From Micromonospora coerulea (lineage in GTDB: Bacteria > Actinomycetota > Actinomycetes > Mycobacteriales > Micromonosporaceae), in contig NZ_JAEMUW010000010.1 in the NCBI RefSeq assembly GCF_016598485.1, forward strand, positions 62,001 to 126,000: a stretch of DNA of 64,000 nucleotides. The letters are read 5' to 3'. This document shows positions 33,774 to 41,550 of this stretch, piece by piece. Numbering within the stretch: the first letter of the stretch is position 1; every line of letters starts with the position of its first letter. The notes beneath the pieces were generated by a model. That model was not told the origin of the DNA. It searched no databases and worked only from the letters and a program-made list of their open reading frames with translations. The translations under genes were made by a program, and so were the position numbers.

Positions 33774-34465
33774 GCAGGGACATGAACGGTAGGGCGATCC
33801 TCGTCACCGGCGGGTCGAGCGGCCTCGGCGCGGCGGTGGTGACCGCGGTGGCCAAGGCCGGCGGCCGGCCGTACGTGCTGGACCGACAGGCGCCAGCCGA
33901 GGGGGTGCCCTGGGTCGAGTGCGACCTGGCCGACACCCGAGCCGCCGAGGCGGCCACCCGACAGCTCGCCGAGCAGGCCGGCGGCCTCGACGGGGTGGTC
34001 ACCGCGGCCGGCATGGACGTGCCCGGCCGGCTCGCCGACGTGCCGGGCGAGACCTGGGACCGGATCGTGGCGATCAACCTGCTCGGCACCGCGGCGGTGA
34101 TCCGGGCGGCGGTGCCGCACCTGGAACGCTCGCATGGCACGGTGGTGACCGTGGCGTCCACGCTGGGCGTCAAGGCGGTCAGCGACGCCACCGCGTACTG
34201 CGCGGCGAAGTTCGGGGTGGTCGGCTTCACCCGGGCGCTCGCCGCCGAACTGGCCGGAAAGGTGGGCGTGACGCTGCTGATCCCAGGCGGAATGCGGACG
34301 GCGTTCTTCGACGACCGGGACGAGAAGTACAAGCCCGGACCGGACGCGATCCTCAACGACCCGGCCGACACCGCCGAGGCGGTGCTGTTCGCCCTCGCCC
34401 AGCCGCCCGGCTGCGCGGTACGGGAACTGGTGGTCTGCGCGGAGCAGGAGTCGTCGTACCCGTGA
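33770..34465 (+). CDS. Short-chain dehydrogenase/reductase in the heptose operon
   Basis: 231 residues from ATG 33770. It is a classical SDR: ILVTGGSSGLGAAVV nucleotide loop, NLLGTAAV, catalytic serine in VVTVASTLGV and YCAAK (Y and K of the active site). At 231 residues it is far shorter than HldD, the 310-residue extended SDR that epimerises ADP-heptose, and it lacks the extended substrate domain. So the ADP-heptose probably stays in the D-glycero form or is oxidised/reduced elsewhere on the sugar or acceptor. The true substrate is not evident. It is translationally coupled to both neighbours. Confidence 0.85.
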   Translation: MSRDMNGRAILVTGGSSGLGAAVVTAVAKAGGRPYVLDRQAPAEGVPWVECDLADTRAAEAATRQLAEQAGGLDGVVTAAGMDVPGRLADVPGETWDRIVAINLLGTAAVIRAAVPHLERSHGTVVTVASTLGVKAVSDATAYCAAKFGVVGFTRALAAELAGKVGVTLLIPGGMRTAFFDDRDEKYKPGPDAILNDPADTAEAVLFALAQPPGCAVRELVVCAEQESSYP

Positions 34466-35433
34466 TCCTGGTCCTTCGGGCGCTCGGCGTCGGCGACCTG
34501 GCCACCGGGGTGCCGGCGCTGCGGGCGCTGCGGGCCGCGTACCCGGGCAAGGAGCTGGCGCTGGTCGCGCCGCGCTGGTTGTCCCCGCTGGTCGAGCTGG
34601 TCGGCGGGGTGGACCGGCTGGTCGAGGCGGACGGGCTGGGCCGGTTGGCCTGGCCCGGCCCGTCGCCGGAGCTGGCGGTGAACCTGCACGGCCGGGGGCC
34701 GCAGTCGCACCGGAGGCTGGCCGGGACGCGGCCGCGCCGGCTGCTCGCCTTCGCCAACGCCGAGGCCGGGCACCACGACGGCCCGGACTGGCGGGCCGAG
34801 GAGCACGAGATCGACCGCTGGTGCCGGCTGCTGGCCTGGTACGGCATCCCCGCCGACCGCACCGACCTGGCGCTGCGCCGGCCGGCGCCCGGGCGGTTGC
34901 CGACCGGGGTGAGCGTCGTGCACCCGGGCGCGAAGGCGACCCAGCGGCGCTGGCCGCCGGCCCGGTTCGCCGCGGTGGCCCGGGAACTGACCGACCGGGG
35001 TCACCGGGTGGTGGTGACCGGCACGCCCGGTGAACGGGGTATCGCCGAAGAGGTGGCCCGGCGGGCCGGGCTGCCCGCCGACGCGGTGCTGGCCGGGGCG
35101 ACCGACCTCGGTGAGCTGGCCGCGCTGGTGGCCCACGCCCGGCTGGTGGTCAGCGGCGACACCGGAATCGGCCACCTCGCCACCGGCTACGCCACCCCGT
35201 CGGTGCTGCTGTTCGGGCCGGTGCCGCCAGCACAGTGGGGGCCGCCGCCGGACCGGCCGTGGCACCAGGCGCTCTGGGTGGGGCCGCGCCGGCCGGCCGA
35301 CGACGACGGGCCGCACCCGGCACTCGCGGCGTTGGACGTGCCGGCCGTGCTCGCCGCCGTCGAGCGCAGCCTGCGGGTACGGCGGACAGCCGCGCCCGCA
35401 CCCCTGCTACCCGCCGGTAGCTTGCGGTCGTAG
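34462..35433 (+). CDS. Family 9 glycosyltransferase (heptosyltransferase-like)
   Basis: 323 residues from GTG 34462. It starts ILVLRALGVGDLATGVPALR, the GT9 signature, and continues with VVHPGAKATQRRWPPARFAA and SGDTGIGHLATGYATPSVLL, where the aspartate and the GTGHL-type loop bind the ADP-sugar. Proteobacterial GT9 enzymes add heptose to lipopolysaccharide core; here no lipopolysaccharide exists, so the acceptor must be a different lipid or wall glycan. It is the second GT9 of the operon and its last gene. The next gene follows after 9 bases but has an unrelated hydrolase fold. Confidence 0.9.
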   Translation: MILVLRALGVGDLATGVPALRALRAAYPGKELALVAPRWLSPLVELVGGVDRLVEADGLGRLAWPGPSPELAVNLHGRGPQSHRRLAGTRPRRLLAFANAEAGHHDGPDWRAEEHEIDRWCRLLAWYGIPADRTDLALRRPAPGRLPTGVSVVHPGAKATQRRWPPARFAAVARELTDRGHRVVVTGTPGERGIAEEVARRAGLPADAVLAGATDLGELAALVAHARLVVSGDTGIGHLATGYATPSVLLFGPVPPAQWGPPPDRPWHQALWVGPRRPADDDGPHPALAALDVPAVLAAVERSLRVRRTAAPAPLLPAGSLRS

Positions 35434-35442
35434 GCTGGGCCG

Positions 35443-36306
35443 GTGAGCGGGGAGCCGGAGTACACCCAGGAGTTCATCGACGTCGACGGCGCCCGGATCG
35501 GGGTGCAGACGTACCCGGACCCGGCGGGCGTGCCGGACGCGCCGGTCGTGCTGATCTGGCCGGCGATGGGCGTGCGGGCCCGCTACTACCGGCCGTTCGC
35601 CGCCGCGCTGCACGCCGCCGGCCTCAGCGTCGTCGTGGTCGACCTGCGGGGCACCGGCGAGAGCACCCCCGCCCCCGGGCGCTCCTGCCGGTACGGCTAC
35701 GCCGAGCTGGCCGGCGACATCGCCGCCGTGCTCGCCGCGCTCAAGCCGCGGCTGGACGGGCGGACCCGGGTGCTGCTCGGGCACTCCCTCGGTGGGCAGG
35801 TGGCGGTGCTGCACCAGGCGCTGCACGACGCGGACGCCGTCGACGGGCTCGCCCTGGTCGCCGTCGGCCTGCCGTGGTGGCGCGGCTACCCGGGCCGGCG
35901 CGGCTGGGGCGTGCTGCCGTACACCCAGGGGATCGCGGCCATCGCCCGGCTGCTCGGCGTCTGGCCGGGCTGGGGGTTCGGCGGCCGGCAGGCGCGCGGG
36001 GTGATCCGGGACTGGGCGTACACCGCGCGGACCGGCCGCTTCCCCCGCCTCGACGGGGTGGACGCCGAGTCGGCCGTCCGGTCGGTACGGACCCCGGTCC
36101 TGGCGGTCAGCGTCGACGACGACCAGTACACCCCGCACGCCACGCTGGACCACCTCTGCGCCAAGCTCACCGCCGCCCCGGTCACCCGGCACCGGTACAC
36201 CGTGGCGGAGGCGGGCGCGCCGCTGGACCACTTCACCTGGGTCCGCGCCGCGGCCCCGCTGGCCGCCCGGGTCGCCGGGTTCGCCGCCGCCCTGCCCCGG
36301 CGGTAG
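35443..36306 (+). CDS. Alpha/beta hydrolase
   Basis: 287 residues from GTG 35443. It has PVVLIWPAMGVRARYYRPFA, VVVVDLRGTGEST, nucleophile elbow LLGHSLGGQVAVLHQAL, an acidic VSVDDDQYTP and a late histidine in APLDHFTWV, so the triad is plausible. The gene starts 9 bases after the heptosyltransferase stop and could be on the same mRNA. It resembles hydrolases often annotated as lipases or esterases. Nothing ties it to heptose chemistry beyond position. Confidence 0.82.
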   Translation: MSGEPEYTQEFIDVDGARIGVQTYPDPAGVPDAPVVLIWPAMGVRARYYRPFAAALHAAGLSVVVVDLRGTGESTPAPGRSCRYGYAELAGDIAAVLAALKPRLDGRTRVLLGHSLGGQVAVLHQALHDADAVDGLALVAVGLPWWRGYPGRRGWGVLPYTQGIAAIARLLGVWPGWGFGGRQARGVIRDWAYTARTGRFPRLDGVDAESAVRSVRTPVLAVSVDDDQYTPHATLDHLCAKLTAAPVTRHRYTVAEAGAPLDHFTWVRAAAPLAARVAGFAAALPRR

Positions 36307-36422
36307 ACCGCGGCCGCCGCCCGGCGCGACCCGAACCGCTCAGATGCCCGGCCGACCGGAGGCATAGCGGCCCGGATGGTGGGTAACCGGCAGCGCCCGA
36401 AACATGGCGGAGGGGGATGCAG

Positions 36423-37121
36423 ATGTCAGAACGGCACACCGCACTGCGCTCGATGCACGACCTGGGCCTGGCGGCCTGGTTCGGCGGCTCGCTGATGGGA
36501 GCCCTCGGCGTAAACGGCGCGGCGGGAAAGATCAACGATTCGACGCAGCGGCTGCCGGTCGCTTCGGCGGGCTGGGCCCGATGGACCCCGGTGAACGCCG
36601 CGGCCATCGGCGCCCACCTGGCCGGCTCCGTCGGCGAACTGGTCACGGAGAGCCCACGCGTCGCCGCCCAGTCCGGGGTGGCGAAGACGAGCACGCTGAA
36701 GACGGCACTCACCGTCGGCGCGCTCGCGGTGACCGGCTACAGCCGGCTGCTCGGCATGCGGCTGGAGAAGGCGGGCAACCCGCCCGTCGAGGGGATTACC
36801 GAGCCGAGCTACCAGACACCGGCGAACGTCGCCTCCTGCCAGCGCCAGATGAAGGCGCTGCAGTGGGCGGTCCCGGCACTGACCGGGGCGCTGGTGGTGG
36901 TCACCGCGTACATGAGCGAGCAGCAGAAGGCGGGACAGGTGTTCCGGGGGATGCTCGGCCGGGCCGGTGGCGTGTTGGCCGCGCCGACGGCGATGGGCGT
37001 GATTGCGGCGATGGGCGCGGGCAAGCGGAACAGGAGGATGGGCAAGCGGAGCACGAAGATGGGCAAGCAGAGCACGGGGATGGGCGCGGGCAAGCGGAAC
37101 ATGGCGATGTCCGGTCGCTGA
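36423..37121 (+). CDS. Hypothetical membrane protein with repetitive basic C-terminal tail
   Basis: About 232 residues from ATG 36423, chosen because GGAGGGGG ends six bases ahead; the ATG at 36417 sits directly on that site. Three hydrophobic stretches are visible (LAAWFGGSLMGALG; LKTALTVGALAVTG; LQWAVPALTGALVVVTAYM), so it is probably a membrane protein. The last 35 residues (from MGAGKRNRRMGKRS) are made of short basic repeats encoded by tandem DNA units. I do not recognise a family. Conserved flanking order could not be checked. Confidence 0.8.
   Translation: MSERHTALRSMHDLGLAAWFGGSLMGALGVNGAAGKINDSTQRLPVASAGWARWTPVNAAAIGAHLAGSVGELVTESPRVAAQSGVAKTSTLKTALTVGALAVTGYSRLLGMRLEKAGNPPVEGITEPSYQTPANVASCQRQMKALQWAVPALTGALVVVTAYMSEQQKAGQVFRGMLGRAGGVLAAPTAMGVIAAMGAGKRNRRMGKRSTKMGKQSTGMGAGKRNMAMSGR
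37011..37106 (+). repeat. Tandem repeat array (A-B-B-A) in the tail of the membrane protein gene
   Basis: Unit A (27 bases) at 37011-37037 returns at 37080-37106, sharing its first 22 bases exactly. Between them two 21-base units at 37038-37058 and 37059-37079 differ at three positions. All are multiples of three, so copy number can change without a frameshift. Confidence 0.85.
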
Positions 37122-37187
37122 CCCGCCGACCGGCCGGCGACCTGCCCCCGGGGTGGGTCGCCGGCCGACCGGCACCGGAACGGGCAA

Positions 37188-37216
37188 CGGCCCGACCGCA
37201 CCAGGCGGTCGGGCCG
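37188..37216. terminator. Bidirectional terminator hairpin
   Basis: Perfect 12-base arms CGGCCCGACCGC and GCGGTCGGGCCG enclose a 5-base loop between two convergent genes. A second, weaker inverted repeat of CCGGCCGGCGACC type precedes it at about 37130-37172. Confidence 0.8.
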
Positions 37217-37242
37217 TCGTCGGGTACGTCAAGGGACGCCGC

Positions 37243-37449
37243 TCAGGAGCCGGTGCCGTCCTCCCCCGGCGTCCCCATCGCGGACGGCTCCGGCACGGTC
37301 TCCGGCGCGGGCGGCTCCGCCACCCGGTGACCGGTGTCGTCCACCAGGCCGGGCGCCATGCTGCCGCCGTGCGCCTCCTCGGCCTCCCGGGTCGCCCGGG
37401 GGTCCCGGTCGTCGGGCCGGCCCGTCGTCGCCTCGTCCCGCTCGCTCAC
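37243..37449 (-). CDS. Small acidic hypothetical protein
   Basis: 68 residues from GTG 37449, which has GGAAGGGGAG just upstream. The protein (SERDEATTGRPDDRDPRATR at the start) is very acidic and Pro/Thr/Gly-rich, with no hydrophobic core, so it is likely disordered. No family is recognised. Support comes from the ribosome site, the compact placement before a terminator, and codon use. The reading frame is open further upstream, but that part is arginine/proline-rich and overlaps the region after the DUF72 gene. Confidence 0.6.
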   Translation of the reverse strand: MSERDEATTGRPDDRDPRATREAEEAHGGSMAPGLVDDTGHRVAEPPAPETVPEPSAMGTPGEDGTGS

Positions 37450-37519
37450 GCGCTCCCCTTCCGTCGTGCCTCGGCACCGCCGGTACCCGGCCCGGCGGCC
37501 GGGAAACCCGCCCCGCCGG

Positions 37520-38434
37520 TCAGGCGCCGGAAGCGCGCGCGGCGGCGGCCCGCTCCGGGGTCGGTGCGACGCCGAGCAGGTCGGCGAGCCGGGCGGCGTC
37601 GCGCGGGGCCTGGTCACCGCAGCAGTTGTTCATCAGCACGTGCAGCTCGGCGCACTGGTCGGCCAGCTCGGCCAGCAGCACCGACCAGCGGCGCAGCTCC
37701 TGCTCGCCGTAGGCGTACCGGAACTTGTCCTGTTTGTCGCCGCTCTCCCAGGCGGTGCTGTGCCCGTGGAACCGGACGACGGCGAGGTCGGCGGTGGCGA
37801 CCAGGATCGGCGGCACCGACGAGGCGTACCCCTGCGGCATGTCGACGCAGACGTAGGTCAGCCCGTGCTCACGCAGGAAGGTCACGGTGTCCACGACGGC
37901 GTCCTCGGCGAACCAGGAGGCGTGCCGCAGCTCGACGCCGACCCGCCAGGGCCGGCACCGCCGGGCCGCCTCGACGATCCGCCGCTTCGCCGCCTCGCCG
38001 CGGGCCAGCCAGGGCGGGAACTGGAGCAGCACGGCGCCGAGCCGGTCCGCCGCCGCGATCGGCGCCAGCGCCGCCCGGAACCGGTCCCAGAGCTCGTCGT
38101 ACGCCCCGGCGGGCAGGTCCCGCCAGCGGATCCGGCTCGGGACGCCAGCCGGGCGCAGGTCCCGTGGCAGCGCCGCCACCGGCGTGTGGTGGCCGGTGAA
38201 GAGGCCGAACGCCTTGACGTCGAAGGTGAAGCCGGGCGGGGTGGCCGCCACCCAGCCGGCGGTGGTCTCCGGCAGCGGAATCGCGTAGTAGGAGGTGTCC
38301 GCCTCCACCAGCCCGAACCGCTCCGCGTACCAGCCGAGCCGGCCGGCCGGGGTGTTGACCGCCCGCGGGTACCAGCCCGAGCGCAGCAGCAGCTGGTCGG
38401 CCCAGGACGAGGTTCCCACCTTCACTACACCCAT
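37520..38434 (-). CDS. DUF72 (YecE-family) protein
   Basis: About 304 residues from ATG 38434, giving the family start VKVGTSSWAD. Further DUF72 marks are FGLVEADTSYYAIPLPETT, FTFDVKAFGLFTGH, LLQFPPW, VGVELRHASWF and VVRFHGHSTAW, ending in MNNCCGDQAPRDA. The fold is a TIM-barrel of unproven function, suspected of nucleic acid or metal-dependent chemistry. No ribosome site is obvious before the ATG. It diverges from the DinB-like gene at 38566. Confidence 0.87.
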   Translation of the reverse strand: MGVVKVGTSSWADQLLLRSGWYPRAVNTPAGRLGWYAERFGLVEADTSYYAIPLPETTAGWVAATPPGFTFDVKAFGLFTGHHTPVAALPRDLRPAGVPSRIRWRDLPAGAYDELWDRFRAALAPIAAADRLGAVLLQFPPWLARGEAAKRRIVEAARRCRPWRVGVELRHASWFAEDAVVDTVTFLREHGLTYVCVDMPQGYASSVPPILVATADLAVVRFHGHSTAWESGDKQDKFRYAYGEQELRRWSVLLAELADQCAELHVLMNNCCGDQAPRDAARLADLLGVAPTPERAAAARASGA

Positions 38435-38565
38435 GTAATTCAGTGCACCCCGGTCCGGGCGGATCGGCAACCCGTGGCGACGCGCCGCGGTCCCCGGTGG
38501 AGCTGCCCGGGACTGTCGGTGGCCGGTCATATCGTGGTCCCAGTCGTCAACGAAGGGCGGGCATC

Positions 38566-39072
38566 ATGAGCGTCTCCGACCAGGTCGTCACCGGTGAGCG
38601 GGCGGATCTGCTCGCCACGCTGCGGCGACACCGCGGCTTCCTCCGGCAGACCGTCGACGGCCTGACCGACGAGCAGGCCGCCCGGCGCAGCACGGTCAGC
38701 GAGCTCTGCCTCGGCGGCCTGATCAAGCACGTCGCGTCGACCGAGGAGCGTTGGCTGCGGTTCGCGGTCGGTGGGGCCGACGCCATGCGGAGCGAGCCGG
38801 TCGACTGGGAGGGTCAGTTCCGCATGCGGGAGGGCGAGACCCTCGCCGGGCTGCTTGCCGAGTTCGACCGGGCGGCCGGGGCGACGGACGAGCTGGTCGG
38901 CACGCTCGACCTGGACGCCGCCCATCCGCTGCCGAGCGCGCCCTGGTTCGAGCCGGGCGCGAGCTGGTCGGTGCGCCGGGTCCTCCTGCACCTGATCGCG
39001 GAGATCGCCCAGCACGCCGGGCACGCGGACATCCTCCGCGAGTCGATCGACGGGACGAAGAGCATGGGCTGA
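38566..39072 (+). CDS. DinB-superfamily protein (DUF664-like)
   Basis: 168 residues from ATG 38566. The four-helix-bundle layout is clear: LLATLRRHRGFLRQTVDGL, LIKHVASTEERWLRF with the first metal histidine, and LLHLIAEIAQHAGHADILRE with the paired histidines near the end. These proteins bind a divalent metal, and some are thiol transferases using mycothiol or bacillithiol. Here a mycothiol-dependent detoxification role is possible but unproven. AAGGGCGG lies a few bases before the start. Confidence 0.85.
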   Translation: MSVSDQVVTGERADLLATLRRHRGFLRQTVDGLTDEQAARRSTVSELCLGGLIKHVASTEERWLRFAVGGADAMRSEPVDWEGQFRMREGETLAGLLAEFDRAAGATDELVGTLDLDAAHPLPSAPWFEPGASWSVRRVLLHLIAEIAQHAGHADILRESIDGTKSMG

Positions 39073-39178
39073 ACGCCGCCTGCCACGGTCCGGGTGATCG
39101 ACCTCACCTGGGTGATCGGGGTCGGATGCGGGCTTCCGATGTGACGTCGCGTCAGGCGACGGCGCTGAGGGACACGAG

Positions 39179-39964
39179 ATGAACGCACACCGCATGGACC
39201 AGGAGACCGTCGAGCGACTGCTCGTCGGCCCCGCCGCCGACCGACCCGACGGTCCGGAGGCGCTCGTCCGACTCCTCACCGCCGTCCGGGTCGCCCCGCG
39301 CCCGCACGAGCTCACCGGCGAGCCGGCCGCCCTCGCGGCGTTCCGCGCTGCCCGGACGGGTTCGCTTCCGGCACCGGCGGCCCGCCCGGAGCGGCGGATC
39401 CTCGCCGGGCTGCTCGGCGCGAAGGTCGCCGTCGCGGCCCTGCTCGCCGCCGCTGCCACCGGCGGCGTGGCGCTGGCCGCCGCGACCGGCAACCTGCCCG
39501 GCTCCCAGGGCGACAACACCCAGGGCACCACGGCACCGAGCACGAGCGCCGGCCTGGACCCGTCGCCGACCGGTGGCTTCGACGTCTCGCCCACCCCGGG
39601 GGCCGGCCCGGCCGGCCGGGGAACGGCGTCGCCGGCCATTCTCGGTCTCTGCACCGCGTACCGGGCGGAGGAGAGCGACAACCGGCGCCGGGCGCTGGAG
39701 AGCAGACGCTTCGCCGACCTGGTGTCGGCCGCCGGCGGTCGGGAGAAGGTGCCCGACTACTGCGACCGGCTCCTCGACGCCGGGGCCGAGCCGGCGACGG
39801 CCAGGCCCAGCGCGACGGACCGGCCGGGCCACGAACCGACCGGCCGGGTCACCAACCCACCGGAGCGTTCACCAGCCACGCCGCCCGTCACCGAGGTCCC
39901 GACCGCGCGCGCCACGGGCGCGTCGCTGAAACCACCGGCCCCGACCGGCTCCACCCCGCGCTGA
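39179..39964 (+). CDS. Hypothetical single-pass membrane protein, anti-sigma-like layout
   Basis: 261 residues from ATG 39179. A cytoplasmic head of about 73 residues (VERLLVGPAADRPDGPEALV, RVAPRPHELTGEPAAL) precedes one transmembrane helix (about 74-100) and a Ser/Thr/Pro-rich outer part with ILGLCTAYRAEESDNRRRAL. The layout resembles orphan anti-sigma proteins, but no zinc HCC motif is present and no sigma gene is adjacent. Two cysteines in the outer region (LCTAY, DYCDR) might form a disulfide. The function is unknown. Confidence 0.7.
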   Translation: MNAHRMDQETVERLLVGPAADRPDGPEALVRLLTAVRVAPRPHELTGEPAALAAFRAARTGSLPAPAARPERRILAGLLGAKVAVAALLAAAATGGVALAAATGNLPGSQGDNTQGTTAPSTSAGLDPSPTGGFDVSPTPGAGPAGRGTASPAILGLCTAYRAEESDNRRRALESRRFADLVSAAGGREKVPDYCDRLLDAGAEPATARPSATDRPGHEPTGRVTNPPERSPATPPVTEVPTARATGASLKPPAPTGSTPR

Positions 39965-40011
39965 GCCCGCCGCTCGTCGCCCACCCGTCGGCGCGCACGG
40001 TCGTGGCAGGG

Positions 40012-40048
40012 CTCGACCGTGCCGACCCACCGGGCCGGCACGGTCGAG
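40012..40048. terminator. Bidirectional terminator hairpin before the subtilisin gene end
   Basis: Perfect 13-base arms CTCGACCGTGCCG and CGGCACGGTCGAG enclose an 11-base loop in the gap between two convergent genes. Confidence 0.8.
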
Positions 40049-40057
40049 GATCGACGG

Positions 40058-41275
40058 TCAGAACGTGGCGACGTTCAGCAGCTTCTCCTGGATCCCGTCC
40101 GGGTCACCGGCCGGCCAGCTGTAGTTGGTCGTACCGGCCGACTGGAGGGCCGCCTTGACGGCGCTCGGGGTGGCCGTCGGGTGGGTCGCCTTGTAGAGCG
40201 CGGCGCCACCGGCGGCGTGCGGGCTGGCCATCGAGGTACCGGAGATGGTGTTGTAGCCGCCGCCCTTCCAGGTGGAGTAGATGCAGACACCCGGAGCCAT
40301 CAGGTCGACGTCCGCGCCGAAGTTGGAGAAGTCGGCGATGGTGTCATCCACGTCGCTGCGGCAGGTGGCCGCCGCTCCCCCGCCGGGCTGGCCGTTGAAG
40401 TCGGCGAGCGCGCTCACCGTGATGACCTCGTCGTACGCGGCCGGCACGTGGTTGGCGGCGTTGTCGGTCTCGTTGCCGGCGGCCACGACGTACGTCACGC
40501 CCGCCGCGACGGACCTGCAGATCGCCTCGTGCATGGCGTCCTTGTTGCTGCCGCAGGCGCTGTCGGAGCCCGAGCCGCCGAGGCTCATGTTGGCGACCTC
40601 GATCTCGCTGGCGTGCGCGGTCACGTAGTCGATGCCGCAGATGATGTCGGAGAAGGTCCCGCTACCGGCGTTGTTGAGCACCCGGACCGGCCAGAGCCGA
40701 GCCCCGGGTGCCATGCCGACCACGCCGACACCGTTGTCCAGCGCGCCGATCGTGCCGGAAACGTGCGAACCGTGGCCGTTGCCGTCGTTCGCGCTGGTGC
40801 CGGTGGAGCAGTTCTTCGCACCGGCGGTGTAGACGTTCAGGTCCGGATGGGTCAGGTCGATGCCGGTGTCGATGACCGCGACGTCCACGTTGACCCGCTC
40901 GTCCGCGCCGTTGATCCTCGCGGTCGGGCTCAGCTCGGCGTCGGCGCGGTTGATGCCGGTCGGCGTGGTCTGGGCGTCCGCCGTCGCCAACCCGTCGGGC
41001 TGGACGAAGAGCACCCGCGAGTCGCGGGCGATGCGGGCGGCGGCGGTCGCGCTCATCCGGGCCGAGTAGCCGCGCAGGGCGTGCTCGTAGATGTGGCCGA
41101 CGGTGGCACCGCTGGCCCTGGCCTGCTCGGCGGCGACGGACGATGAGTTGGCGTCGGCGCGGAGGACGACGATGTAGCCGCTGTCGGCCTCGGCGCGGGG
41201 GGCGGCGGTGGCGCCGGTCGCCGAGGCGGCGACGACGATGCCGGTGAGCATCGCGACACCCAGTGTCTTGCGCAT
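40058..41275 (-). CDS. Secreted subtilisin-like serine protease (S8) with I9 propeptide
   Basis: 405 residues from ATG 41275 with GAGAGG seven bases upstream; the longer frame to 41362 adds unrelated sequence. A signal peptide (LGVAMLTGIVVAASATGATA) is followed by an inhibitor-I9 prodomain (YIVVLRADANSSS to about residue 100). The triad is visible: VIDTGIDLTHPDL (Asp about 136), GNGHGSHVSGTIG (His about 168) and GTSMASPHAAGGA (Ser about 347). It is exported, self-processed and probably digests extracellular protein. It is monocistronic, closed by a strong hairpin, with an unusual AT-rich patch about 85 bases upstream. Confidence 0.93.
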   Translation of the reverse strand: MRKTLGVAMLTGIVVAASATGATAAPRAEADSGYIVVLRADANSSSVAAEQARASGATVGHIYEHALRGYSARMSATAAARIARDSRVLFVQPDGLATADAQTTPTGINRADAELSPTARINGADERVNVDVAVIDTGIDLTHPDLNVYTAGAKNCSTGTSANDGNGHGSHVSGTIGALDNGVGVVGMAPGARLWPVRVLNNAGSGTFSDIICGIDYVTAHASEIEVANMSLGGSGSDSACGSNKDAMHEAICRSVAAGVTYVVAAGNETDNAANHVPAAYDEVITVSALADFNGQPGGGAAATCRSDVDDTIADFSNFGADVDLMAPGVCIYSTWKGGGYNTISGTSMASPHAAGGAALYKATHPTATPSAVKAALQSAGTTNYSWPAGDPDGIQEKLLNVATF

Positions 41276-41360
41276 GGGGTTCCTCTCCACGTGCGGTAGG
41301 GGCGGTTGGCCCATGCCGAGGTTGTCGCAGCCTGCCGCGCCGGAACCAGGGTGCAGAGAC

Positions 41361-41393
41361 ATTCGTTATTGGAAATATATAAATGAGGACGAA
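41361..41393. promoter_or_regulatory. AT-rich island between the protease and sigma-factor genes
   Basis: About 30 bases here are AT-dominated (for example TTATTGGAAATATATAAATG) in DNA that is otherwise very GC-rich. TTCGT at 41362 and ACGAA at 41389 frame it as an inverted repeat. It is likely a promoter core or a nucleoid-protein binding site for one of the divergent genes. Confidence 0.45.
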
Positions 41394-41550
41394 ACGCCGC
41401 ACAACGGAGATCCCAGCGTCGATGACGCCGGGTCGGCGGGCGGTCGGCCCCTCTGCCGGGTTATCGCCGCCGAACCTCGCGGCGTTTCACCCCCTTGGCG
41501 GTACGACGGACGGCGGATACCGTCGATCCAGTCACAGCGGAAGGGCCTCG

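Noticed and set aside
33770..34465. HldD (ADP-heptose 6-epimerase) as the identity of the operon SDR
   Set aside because: It is far too short and has the classical, not extended, SDR layout.
36404..37330. A 308-residue plus-strand frame overlapping the repeat-tailed membrane protein
   Set aside because: It starts before the ribosome site, runs through the terminator hairpin and has no hydrophobic pattern or family motif; the 36423 frame is far better supported.
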